This document shows positions 20,126 to 31,874 of a stretch of DNA of 64,000 nt, in pieces. Position 1 is the stretch's first letter; the number at the start of each line of letters is the position of its first letter. Origin of the DNA: Centroberyx gerrardi (taxonomy: Eukaryota; Chordata; Actinopteri; Beryciformes; Berycidae). Below the pieces are notes generated by a model that was not told the DNA's origin, ran no database searches, and saw only the letters and a list, made by a program, of their open reading frames with translations. Made by a program: the position numbers and the translations under genes. The stretch is from contig NC_136010.1 in NCBI RefSeq assembly GCF_048128805.1, positions 20,030,980 to 20,094,979 on the forward strand, read 5' to 3'.

Positions 20126-21917
20126 TTACCAGATGGTATAACCTCCACTGGAGCCACCCAGGAAGAAGTTATTCTTGCGCTGTGCCATTACAACATTGGC
20201 ACCTTGCATGGCAGCCAGCTGAGCTGCGTTGGGGGGGTGTCCAGGAGGAGGGGGCTGGAGCACGATTGGAGAAGGGGAGAAATAAGCATCAACATGAATA
20301 TAACTCTGATCAACTGCCCAAATGTGTTTGAACAAGAATTGACATATTCTTTCCTCCAGACATACAAAGGACAATTATTTTGTCAATCTAGGGCAAAGGC
20401 AGTATTGAGTGTCATCTTATTGACTTGACTGCAATCAATTTGGCTCCTTGAAATCATTTAACTAAGCGGATACTCACTGGGATGGAGACACTGCTGCTCG
20501 CTCCGAAGCGCGCTCCAGCATCAAAGCCTCCCTCCACCATCACTGTTGAACCAGGGGGGTACACGGCTCCCATGGGATAGTAGGCCATGGGGACATTCTG
20601 GCCCACCGGCCCAACAGACATTGGTGCCTGCATGGGCATGAACATCTGAGCACCGGGGTATGGAGAGGACATCTGAGGCACCTGACCGGGCACCTGAGGT
20701 GGAAGCACAAATCTGGGCTGGTATATCTGCGGAAACAGAGATGGAAAGTTTAGATATGCTTGAATTATGACCGTGGTGTTTGAATAGAGTGGGTGAGTAC
20801 GATTTGTGTCATCGCACAAGTAGAATGTTGTAGTAGATATTGAACTTACCTCAGAATATGCAGGTGGTGCATCTGTGTAGGGAGGTGCCTGAGGAGACAT
20901 TTGCATAGCAGGGGGGTATATAGGTGCGGTGCTCTGTTGAGGGTACACAGCTTGCTGTGGATATGAACCTGCAAAACAACATTTTACCTTAAAAGGGATG
21001 TCCAGTCATACTATTGCTCATTTCAAAATAGTCTTGGGGTACCAATGTCACTCAAATTTTTTAAAAATAATTTAAATACAATTAGTAAATTATTACAAAT
21101 ATTAACAATTATTTACAATTATAAACAATTATTATTAGTATTCTGTTTGACAGAAATCCCAGGTTGAGTGAGTGTCTTGGCGTGTCTTTTGTGGTACAGT
21201 TTTGTGAAATATAGTTATTATTTTAATGGTATAAAACAAATGGATTTTAATGGTCATGCATTTTTTTTCTCAGAAATAACAATGCATGTGACAAAGGACA
21301 AGACAAAGATGGCGTGTTTACTGTCAGAATACAGGAAAATTCATGACAGCTTCAGCAGGAAGAGAAACATCTAGCCTCCGAACAATGGACGGCAGTAGTA
21401 TTTCCATGATTGACTGTACACAACTCTCGCAGTTGTTGACCAGTGATTTAGACAATTGGTATGCGAATTATTGATACTGTCTTAGATTCCCATGCTTGGG
21501 GCAGGTGAGACGAGAGGAAAAGGTAAAGGTAAAGGCCAAAAAAGTCAAATAAACGTCCGCTTTGTTATTGAGGTTTGGAGTGGGTGAGTGATGTTAGCTT
21601 ATGGTAAATATGTTGAGTGGCCACTGGCTGGTTTAATATTATATGGTTTGGTAATGTAAGGTGAAAGCGATATATCAGGCTTTCGTTATTAATATGATAT
21701 TCGATAATAAACCAAACCAAAAGAGCTCGTCCAAGCTCAACGTGTTCGATGATATAGCCTAGCAAACAGACGCCAGTTTATTGTCATGTACGTAGACGTT
21801 AAGTCCGCTTTAGCTGGCCACAACGACAGACCTTGATTTAGCTAAAACGTCAGCTTGAATAACTAACAGCTGACTAATTACATATACAATGACTAGAAAA
21901 ATACCTTTGTTGTTCAT
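20126..21917 (-). CDS. dazap2: DAZ-associated protein 2, 169 aa
   Basis: Four coding exons on the minus strand: 21917-21905, 20968-20850, 20726-20478 and 20254-20126 (510 bases), with phase preserved. The start is MNNKG, close to the human MNSKG. Residues 30-44 (QAPPYTDAPPAYSE) carry the conserved PPAY motif, a ligand for WW-domain ubiquitin ligases. Residues about 95-125 hold PMAYYPMGAVYPPGSTV and VEGGFDAGARFGAS. The C terminus ends GGSSGGYTIW, as in human DAZAP2 (168 aa). DAZAP2 is a proline- and tyrosine-rich adaptor in the nucleus and cytoplasm, reported to bind DAZ, TCF4 and stress-granule proteins. It has no catalytic domain. It converges on smagp and diverges from pou6f1. Confidence 0.95.
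21165..21357. repeat. Dispersed repeat copy A, in dazap2 intron 1
   Basis: Similar in the same orientation to 22379-22556. The longest identical run spans GTGTTTACTGTCAGAATACA and six further bases. Upstream both copies read TGGATTTTAATGG(T/G)CAT(G/A)CAT followed by a T run. The family is not identified. Confidence 0.75.
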
Positions 21918-22378
21918 TGTTCTGATTTGATCCGTAGGCTGATGAATAAAAGATTAAACGGAGGTCCGGGTATCTTTTCACGGCCTTGTGACAGGTTACA
22001 GTTCACTTCCTTGTTTTTCAGCTTGTTGTGGTGGAAGTGGTTACGTCACTCGTTCTCAGTCTATGGTTCTCACGCACTGCGTGTTCTAAGTGCGCGCGCC
22101 CCCTATAGGTAGAAATGCCGTGGAGTTCCAGGCGAAAGGAAAGGAAGGAGTTCTTCTCACCTCTGACTCCGATTCAGTCTGGCATCACTTATTTTCAGTT
22201 TGAGTTAAACGCATATCATAAAACAGGTATTCTCATTGACATATTTTTCTTTTTCTGTTGTGGGAAATCTGCACAACCATAAACATTTGACTTGATTCAG
22301 GGTCACAAAATACCAGCAGGTCAGGATGCAGGGTCTCAAATGAAGCGACGACAACCCAAAACGCACCCGATAACATCC
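21918..22378. promoter_or_regulatory. dazap2: dazap2 5' flank
   Basis: Sequence upstream of the minus-strand dazap2 start; 21918 to about 22110 probably contains its 5' untranslated region and promoter. It becomes CpG-containing near 22075-22105. No other gene is seen. Confidence 0.4.
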
Positions 22379-22556
22379 TGTGAGTCTTTGTCTCCTTGGT
22401 ACAGCCCGTTTTGAAAATGCCAAAGAATTGCATAATGTAATATCATGGATTTTAATGGGCATACATGTTTTTTTTTCTCTCCAAATAACAGCAAAATATG
22501 CAACAGAGTACAAGACAAAAATGTTGTGTTTACTGTCAGAATACAGGAAAAGTTAT
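22379..22556. repeat. Dispersed repeat copy B, upstream of dazap2
   Basis: Second copy of the repeat at 21165-21357, direct orientation, about 1.2 kb away. The two copies flank the dazap2 first exon. Confidence 0.75.
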
Positions 22557-24785
22557 GCAGTCTCTATACGATGTCTGTGTTCTACTTTGCAGATGCATCC
22601 TTCGTTTTTAAGTAGCTCCGTTTCTAAGTAGGCTACTGCTACCCGTCTCTGCCATATAGTACACTGAAATGTAATGACTTGTACAGTCATAGTATAGGTC
22701 AGTTGTTACTCACCATACAAAATTGCACAATTTATTGCCTAAAATACGTTAGTATTGTTTTACAGTGATGATACAGAGCAACAACAGGATACAAAACGAA
22801 ATATGTGAAATTTTGCAGCACAACTGAAATTAGAAAAATCTAAATTGTATGTATGTAGGGTGCTGGTATGGGCAATTTTTTTTCAACATGTCTACAATAA
22901 TCAGAGATTGCTATGTTTGCAGTTTATTTCCATCACTGAACTCAACGTTAAACATAAACACACACAGGGAATGGGCAACACTATGCAAAGATAGGGATAA
23001 TTGAAATGGGCAAAAATCGTCTTAGAAATCAAGTGTAGTACTGACACTTAATAGATCAGACACCTGTTATCAATGGGTGTGAATTGCAAATCATTAAGCT
23101 ACTAAATATATTTTTCCCTCTGTGTTAAACTTACAACATTTTTCTGACCATAAAGCCCAAAGGATAAGCTGAACTCTGACTTGTCACGCAAGTTACTTTG
23201 TATTGTACTTTGTACACTGAATGTTGTCTTTTCCTGGTAATGGTAATAAATGTTGTTGCAGAATCTCCAGCGGATAGGCTACTACTCTTAGGTGCATGTT
23301 GGGATGAAGGTGATCACTCAGATTCATTATGAAGTTGATTGGACACTTGCAAAAATGTACACCACACTAACTATGCAGAACCATCACTGAAGTTGGTCCT
23401 CATGTGTTATTTGCATAATTCTGTACTTATTCATAGAAACAAATTCATGTCATCGGTTTGAATTCTTTCATTTTATCAATATAGAATAACGAGCAATAAG
23501 AAAGCTATTAGCGTAGCTGCGCAGTTCAACGTTAGCAGTTTTATTTAAGAGGTTATTTAATCGAGTCAATGCTTCATTCCTGGTCCCAGTGAAGCAGCTT
23601 TTATAGAGGTGCACTTCCCCTTTAAGAGAACCATGGCTCCTCTCAAGTCGAGGCAGACATTTTTCAATGCAAGATTTTTTCTTGCATAAATTATGTTCAT
23701 GACGTAGTGCAAAAGGCCAATTTTGGTGTAATTTTGCCCGACTTTACAGCACAAATAGGATTTTGTGAGACACCTCAAGGATTTTTGATGATCTGAACTG
23801 TTGTAGAAAGGGCACCGTCATTAAATATTAAGAGAGAGAAGATCCTAACATTGCAAGCCTCCTTATCAATGCAAATACCTCTTTTGTGTGCAGTCACAGC
23901 GCCTGTCTGGGAGCTGAGATGAATTTTTAATTATGTGTGACTGAAACAAACTGTGACAAGGACCTTTATAAAAGGGGAGGATAAGAGAAAATAAGCTGCA
24001 TCTACACGGTAAGTTGAATATAACAGCCGGGCTCTTTTCTAGCCTGCTATTCGCGCGTAGCAGCGAAATGGCGAGAGGAAATGAGTTTTGGTTAATATGC
24101 AATGTTCGTAATTAGCATAATTTATATATTTATGATAAAGAGAGGGAAATACATAATATTCGGTCTCTAGGCACGGGTCGAGATGATTTCTGTCGCCCAT
24201 ACTTGGTGGTAGCAGCTCGTCCCCAAAAGTGGCCGACGCGGCGAGACTTTTATTGGCCAGGATGGGGGTGGGGAGCCCATCAACACCCGCTGAAGTTTTG
24301 ACAGATCTTCATTTCTAAGGGGGCTTTGCAGCAGGAAAAGCATAACCTTATATCTTGTTTGACGTTTGACTCTTAATTTGCAGCCACTTTCATGTCCACG
24401 GTCGGCACGTTTCATCACGTTCTCCGCAGCATTTTCAAGTGCAACAGAGGAGGCCTGTTTATAGGCCCCTCGAAACAGTCTGGTCCTGGTTTGACACAAA
24501 ATAGCCATGAATAAAAAACAAAGTCCTCTCCATGTGGTTGCGCTTCACGCCGCCTTTGCCCGGGGAGCCCCAGTGATACGGGCTAACATGGGCTACCATC
24601 ACAATAGACTCAACATTGTCTCTAAGTCTACCTCTGAAATGGGTGCAAAACAGAACAGCAGGGCTAGGTTTTCCAAGTATTCAGGTAGAAAATCAAGTGG
24701 AGAAGTCTTTCACGGCTGGTTGTTTCATGAGTGTTTGTCCACCCAGAATGCCAGGAGGTTGGTGACGGTGGTGGTGCGCTGAGCC
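22557..24785. promoter_or_regulatory. dazap2-pou6f1 intergenic region with homeodomain/POU-type sites
   Basis: No coding exon is supported. Homeodomain-like AT motifs are frequent in 23500-24200. They include GCATAAATTATG (23684-23695), an octamer ATGCAAAT (23869-23876) and GTAATTAGCATAATTTAT (24108-24125). These lie 660 to 1100 bp upstream of the first pou6f1 coding exon, so this block is a candidate enhancer or promoter for that gene. Confidence 0.45.
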
Positions 24786-27700
24786 ATGAACTCCCAGGAT
24801 CTCCCTGCCAAAGATGCCCCACTTACTGTCAATGAACAGGTACCACTTGACCCTCTGTCAAAACTCAGCGGAGAGCCTTCTCCTCCCACACACCCACACC
24901 TCTGTAACTCAGGTTGTCTCCAAGTTCTCTGCTGTCATTTGCTGTTGTCACCCCCCATGTGCCAGCATACCATATCATAACGGAATGATTAACTCCACAC
25001 AGCAATTCATTGAGATTGGTACACCTTCCCCGGTTTTTATCATCCATTAATACCTTCTGCTTTATGCCTGTGAGGATTACTGGTCTTTACACTGCCATGC
25101 TTAATGATTAATTGTGGTTTTCTCTTCTCTAGCGACATTCTGTGTAGACATAGTCAGCAAACAAAAGCAATGCTCTTCATGGTGACAGGGGAGCTTTCAG
25201 AAAGCATTGCTTGAGCTGCTTGTTGGCTGATGCTCTCTTATCATTGTTTTGGTGTACTCATGCTCTTTCATTTGTGTCTCTTTTTTTTTGTTTTGTTTCG
25301 GGTCATTGTGTCCTAACGTGTGTGCTCGGCTTCTCTGTTCTCCTTAGCCATTCACTGTCTGACTGCAGAAGTCTTTTTTCAGCCATTTAGTTCCTGCACT
25401 TTGAAATTCCCTGCCAAAGACAACCAGGTATGCATCCTATCTCTTCCTGCATTGTCTCTCTGCACCTTGTCCTCCAGCCAAGGTTGTCTTGCTGCCTCTC
25501 CTCTAGGTCTTTCATTATTGCATACCATGAATCATCTATTACTTTAAAAGCAGATGTACTGTGTGTGGGCAATGGGGTGACAGATAGATGCTCGGTGGGA
25601 AGTGATAAAGTACAGAAATAATCATTTGAACCCTTGGCTACTCTTTGTGACCCTTCAGGTAGTAAATCAAAAGAGATTTTGACCACAATGAAAGCCTGTA
25701 TTCACCATAGTTGTTTCGCAAACTAATAACACAATCATAACTGAGAGATATTGTTCTGCATCAGTCATACATCCATCATAAAATCACAGTCTTTGAACAA
25801 TAGCTTCCAAGGAGAATAGAGGAGACAGCTCACTGTGCATTCGACTTGGTCTTGACTTTTTCCTCCCGACCACCACGCAGGTCATTGTGATGTCTGGCCA
25901 TGAGACTATCCGTGTGCTAGAGGTCGAGGTCGATGCATGTCTTCCATCCTCAGTACATGATGGAAAGGCTGAGGAGGCAGGGAGTCTGGCCCCGGAGCAG
26001 CCGGAGGCCAGCAGCACGCAGGACGGCCCCACTGTACCCCACGGCACTGGGGGAATAGGTAAATTCCTAACTGACTGTCCTGGGCTGTTTGCATTTGAAA
26101 GTCGAGTAGCTTACTACTCATACATGCATGACACTTTATCGTCAAATGTAACATGACAACAGCGACAAACAGTTAAACTGTCAGTAGTAAGTAACTCTGG
26201 GTGTGCTTATCCAGTGCTGGGAGAGCAGCAGGTGGTACCTGTGGAGGCTGCAGCCCCTGCTGTCCAAACTCTGGCTCCTGCTGTTCCCATCAGTGTGTCC
26301 CTGACACAGCCCCAGGCCACCATGCCCATCACTGTACAAGGCTGTCCACAGGTATGACTACGAATGTACAGACTCGGTACACTTTCCATATGCCTCTTCA
26401 GTCATCAGGAGGAATATGTTGTTGTCACTGGATTGGTTGTCTCAGTCGTTTCCCTTTGTGGAAGCAGAGGTGCTGCAGAGATGGACAAGTGCTGCTAAAC
26501 AACTGCAGATGTGACAACAGCTGTCTGCTTCTGAGAGTCTATTCATTCTGTACCTTTGACCTTATATCTATACATTATCCAGTTTGGAGACTATGGGTGC
26601 CTAGCACAAGACTCTCACCATTAAAAGATTATGTAGCTCAAGATGCCTTTTGATATAGGTGATATATTTACGAGCACAAGAGTCATTCTTTCTTTTCTGA
26701 GGCTGAAGTGTTGGCACAGAGCAGTTCTCTTAGGTAATGGGAGGTTAGCAGTCCTTGGAAAATAATGAATGTTTATGTCCAGAAAAGAAGGAGTTCACCT
26801 GTTTTCTTAAAGTGTATGTTTGGTTGGCATAATGAAGAAGTAACCAATGGCAGTGATAGAAATGATCTTTGTTATCATAAACCTGAATAAACCTTCAACA
26901 CCTTGATGGTTGATTCTGCACATCCCTAAATTGTGACTGAAAGACATTTATTTTACCCTTATGACCTGTCCCCCACTGTAGGTGCTGACCCAGGAAAGCT
27001 TGGCTACTCTGATGACGGGGATGATGGCCCAGACCGGCTCCCTGGGCCAGCCCCTGCTCATCCCCCTCAGCATGGCAGGGTCCATTGGTGGCCAGGGGGG
27101 CCTGGCTGTGCTTACCCTCCCCACCACTAACGTAGCTACTCTCCCTGGGCTGGCAGCAGCTAGTCCGGCTGGAAACCTCCTCAAACTGCCCTTAGCTGGC
27201 CTCCAAGGTAAGACACAAACTCCCTGTGTGTGTGTGTGTGTGTGTGTGTCTCATTGATTATCATGATGGATGTAAACACACAAAATCTGTTCCCTGTGCA
27301 CTATAGAAAATGTGAGTTTCTGAAGAATGCATGTGCTAAATTTCAAAGAAAAATATTCAGTTTTTGCAGCCCTGTCGTCTTCAGAAATGCCCTGAGTCAA
27401 AAATGATACATCTGCTTTCTGCAAACACAAACTCAAACAAAATTCAAACTGATTTTTCAGATAGAGAGTGGAGCAGAGTTTTTACATGCAACTTTTAAGG
27501 TTATGAAAGTTGTATACTTGCTAATAAATGTTTACTTAGGGCTACCACTGTATGCCGAACCACATGGAAGTCAGGGGACTTTGGCTGAAGCTGTAGCCGG
27601 GTCAGAGTGAGACAGAGTGGGGATAGGAGAGCAGGAAACGGTGGGTGGCTCCCACAGTGTTTACTTTTGGGCTAAATTAAGTTGCTATGAGTTTCTATGG

Positions 27701-30700
27701 TATGAAAATAAAGCAAGTATAATATGTGAAAAATTTAACGTTACTTTGTCTTTTGTTTTACAATGAAGAGCCATGAAGCCATAGTATTTGCGTTGCGTGG
27801 TTTGAACTACGTTTTTTTTTTTTTTTGGGCAAATATGTTTTTTAGTCTCCCGTTAGGCAGGTGTGACACTGGCTTAATTTTCATACAAGTAGAAAAGGGT
27901 CTGCGCTTTAGAGGATGTTTTTCCCCCTCATAAAACACAACTTGCTGTGCACATCATGTCCTCTCGTAATATCTGTACCCTTTAAAATTGACCTTGAACA
28001 TTTTGTATAAACATTTTTATGTTTTTTCTCACAATGAATAACTTCAATCCAGACCAAGTAACAGATTGTCTGCTCTTGAATTTCCCCCCAGCTGCAACCA
28101 TCCTGAACTCGGTCCAGCCCCAGCTGCAGACCGCTGCACAGACAGTGTTCCAGCCGCAGGCGGCCTCCCTACAGTCGTTGCAGGCCGCGATGCAGCAGGT
28201 GACGTCTCAGCCGACGCAGGCGACCCAGGTTACCGCTGCTCAGGTGGCGGCAGCCCAGGTGACCGCAGCCACCACCACCGTCTCTCAGCCCAGCATATCT
28301 GTAGCAGCACTCCAGACTGCAGGACTCTCCATCAATCCTGCCATTGTAAGAACGCCTTTGCAAGGATTACTTACTGTTACTGTTCATACATCTCTTCATA
28401 GTTTATATCTGACTTGTGAGTCACGTGATATTGTTTTTTGCCTGTGCTGTAGACATGTGTTGTGATTATTTTTCTTCTCAGTTCAGTGCTGCTTCGCTGG
28501 GAGCACAGCCCCAGTTCCTCAGTTCCCTCACCACTCCCATCATCACCAGTGCCATGTCCAATATGGCTGGCATCACCAGCCAGATTATCACAAATGCCCA
28601 GGGACAGGTGGGTATCACAACATACTGCCATCCTTAAATTCACACAACACCACCATATAGCTTGATGCAACATTTAGGTTTTGAGAGGAAAAAGAGACCC
28701 AAGGCACTCCAAAATGGGCTAGAAGGCCTTAATTCTATTTGGCTATTCATTCTGAAAAGTGTGGCCCTCATCAGGGTAAGGAAGCATTTCATTCAGGTGT
28801 CCTCATGGCTCAGTGGGTTTGGATATGTGCCATGTACTCAGTGTTTGAGTTTGGACTTGGCTCATGATCTTTGTCCTGTGCACTCAATATTTTCTAGTAG
28901 AGCAGAAATGCCATAAAAATATTCTGTTGGAAAATAGAACATCAGCCATCCCCAAGCATAGTACTGTATCATTAGCCAATAAGATTATTGAATTTATAAC
29001 TGGCCTGGTGGCAAAACGAATAATGCATAAGAATAAGTGTAGGGCACCATTGGCATTTTTAGAAACCATTCATATTGATCAATAATCACACCCTCTCCAA
29101 GGACATTCAAAAGGTTTTCATGCTGGTGTTTCTGTTGTTGAGAAATTGGCATCAGCCTCCGGTTAACATTCATTAGCATTGCTATTGCAAGTCAATGGGG
29201 CATAAAGCAGTTTGTTTTATTGTCCTCTCAAACAGTTCTATTACTTACTCTTACCATTACTATGGCTTATGGAAGTAAGTAGAATAGCCTGCATGCAATC
29301 TTGAAAAACACAGTTTCATTCCAAGTGACTTGCACTAGGATTGCCAGAAGGTGCTAATTTCACAGAAACCAAAATACCGGCATGAAAGCTTCTTGAATGT
29401 CCTAAGAGTTGGTTTGATAAGTGATCAGTAGGGCAGAGTTTTACATTTATTTACATACATTTCTCTTTAATTTGAATGATGTCGTTTAAAGGTCATAGGA
29501 ACCCTCCCACTGTTGGTGAACCCAGCCTCTCTGGCTGGAGGCGCTGCGACTCCCACCCTCCCCCTCCAGGGCCTGCAGGTCCAGACTGTCACCCCACAGC
29601 TGCTTCTCAACACCCAGGGCCAGATCATCGCCACTCTAGGGAATGGACCCACTGCGGTCGCAACTTCTGCTGCAGTTCTGCCCAAGGCTGCAGCTCCTCC
29701 GGCGCTGTCCAAGCCAAGCACACAGGTAGATGAGAAAAATCTGTTGGAATTTTGTTTGAGTTTGTGTTTGCAGAAAGGATTAAACGATGTCTGCAGTTAT
29801 CCATGTCAACTGATACAGCTGTTGTAATTACCCGATGACCATTGAATAGTCTGAATAGATTGGTAGATCATTGAATATTCCTGGAGATCATTGAAAATGA
29901 CTACATTTCGCCAAGTAGATCGTTAAAAGTTTCATATAAAGTATTATTTACTGACTTACTTTTTGTCTGTAGATAAGTTTGACACACTGCCTCTCCCTCC
30001 CAGGCTTCGGTAACTGTCAGTCAATCAGCAGTTGTCATCGCCCCGCAGTCATCAGTAATGAAGACAGCCACCACACTCTCCTCCTCGGTCCCCATCACCT
30101 GTGGAGACATGGCAACAGTGGGCCAGCTTGTCAGCAGTATGTACACCTGCTTCTCCCTCTCCCAACATAGATCCATTTTAAGTAGGTAGATATTTTTAAC
30201 TGGATTCTTTACAATTTTAGAACCCCAGCAAGCAGTCAGCAGCGAGGAGGGCATTAATCTGGAAGAAATTCGAGAGTTTGCCAAGAACTTCAAGATCCGT
30301 CGGCTCTCCTTGGGGCTTACTCAGACACAAGTGGGGCAGGCTCTGACTGCGACTGAGGGTCCGGCCTACAGCCAGTCTGCCATTTGCAGGTAAACTGCAC
30401 CCTCAGTTCATGTTGCCTTGCATATGGAAGCCTTTTCCAATTCATGAAAGAAGTTCTCAAAATACATTCATTTAAAAATAGTAATTTGTTTCTCTTTTTA
30501 AACACTACAATCTGCATACGCATGGTATTTAAAAGTAAGTGTAAACAGGTATATTACACTTGGAAGGTAAGGGAACAGTGATGCATCAGTGACAAGGTGC
30601 ACACAGTGCATCCATTATGTGATCACTGGCCACATTTACATGCACACGAAAAATGTGATTGTAATGCAGTTAAGACAATAATGCGAGCCTGCCAGGTCCC

Positions 30701-31874
30701 ATGTAAGCATCATACTGTGATTATGCTCTTAGTTGCACTAAGTGTAATCACAGTAACATGTGTAGTACTCTAATTGTACTTGCACTGATAGGGACCAGTC
30801 AGAACATGACATGTGTACACCTTAATTGTGTGATGTGTATTTGTGCATGTGCAGTTGGTGACGGAGCTCCTGTTGTTTCTTTCACGGGCGCCCAACTCAA
30901 AAAGACAATACGTGCAACAACCACATGTCACATGTATGCTGGATTATTATGTGAGATGTCACTTTATAGGATCATGCAAACGGCTTAATCGTGCTATTGT
31001 CTTACTCAGACTGTTGGTGATAGTCGCATTATTGTGCGCATGGAAATGTAGCCACTGCTGATTAGATTAACGAGGCTATGGTCACTTTTATAAAATCCTC
31101 AAATTAATGCATTTAACCTTTCCTTATCGGCTGCAAGGAAGGATAAACTGAGACGCAGTGGATCAATTTAGGTGCCTAATGACATTTCTATTGCTTAGGC
31201 TACAGCCTACATGAAAATAAACAAGTAGAAGTATTAGGAACTGGCTAAATGGTTAAATCTTGTTTATTTCCCATGAATCAAAGAGATCTTATTGTGGCAT
31301 TAAAACCTGGGCAGTAATGGAGTTAGTAAACAAAATAGTAACACATTTGGCAGTAGGTTGGTAATCAACAGTGCCCAAAATCCTTGAGTTACACCCCTGC
31401 AAATTGGGCCTAGACCTTACCTGAATGGAAATTAATGATGTTTTATCTCGATCATGAAATGGACATACATGCAGTATATTCCCATGAAATAGTTCTGGAT
31501 TAACTAAAATCATTTGTTTGTGCTGCAGGTTTGAAAAGCTGGATATCACCCCCAAGAGTGCTCAGAAGCTGAAGCCGGTGCTGGAGCGGTGGCTGGCTGA
31601 AGCCGAGCTGTGGAACCAGAAAGGCCAGCAGAACCTGATGGAGTTTGTTGGCGGAGAACCGTCAAAGAAACGCAAGCGGCGCACCAGTTTCACACCCCAG
31701 GCAATAGAAGTCCTTAACACCTACTTTGAGAAGAACGCCCTGCCGACAGGCCAAGAGATTACGGAGATCGCAAGGGAGCTAAACTACGACCGCGAGGTTG
31801 TGCGAGTATGGTTCTGCAACCGGCGACAGACACTGAAAAACACCAGCAAGATCAATGTCTTTCAGGTGCAGTAG
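24786..31874 (+). CDS. pou6f1: POU class 6 homeobox 1 transcription factor, 618 aa
   Basis: Ten coding exons: 24786-24839, 25881-26058, 26215-26351, 26982-27207, 28092-28345, 28482-28607, 29492-29725, 30004-30136, 30221-30389 and 31529-31874 (1857 bases). The first exon encodes MNSQDLPAKDAPLTVNEQ and joins VIVMSGHETIRVLEV, as I recall for long human POU6F1. A short form could start at the ATG at 25890. Residues about 60-450 are low-complexity Gln/Ala/Thr-rich activation sequence (VLTQESLATLMTG, VTPQLLLNTQGQIIATL). Residues about 455-530 are the POU-specific domain (EEIREFAKNFKIRRLSLGLT). Residues about 550-612 are the homeodomain, with KKRKRRTSF at its start and VRVWFCNRRQT in helix 3. The product is a nuclear DNA-binding regulator, mainly neural in other vertebrates. 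Confidence 0.95.
27225..27249. repeat. (GT)n microsatellite
   Basis: About 12 GT units just downstream of the donor of pou6f1 coding exon 4. Confidence 0.9.
28698..28880. mobile_element. Decayed repeat fragments including a tRNA-derived SINE, in pou6f1 intron
   Basis: At 28698-28778 the motifs CCAAGGCACTC and CCCTCATCAGGG resemble those at 13895-14015. From about 28803 the sequence CATGGCTCAGTGGGTTT reads as a polymerase III box A. GTTTGAGTTTGGACT then sits where a box B is expected, and GATCTTTGTCCTG follows, a tail I associate with a fish tRNA-derived SINE. Both fragments are diverged. Confidence 0.45.
30628..31053. mobile_element. Short inverted-repeat transposon with 3-bp target duplication
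   Basis: In the last pou6f1 intron. The left end reads GGCCACATTTACATGCACAC, and the right end on the opposite strand reads GGCTACATTTCCATGCGCAC: 20 bp with four differences. ACT flanks both ends (30625-30627 and 31054-31056). At 426 bp it has no transposase. A 3-bp duplication fits PIF/Harbinger-type elements, though the family is not proven. Confidence 0.6.
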
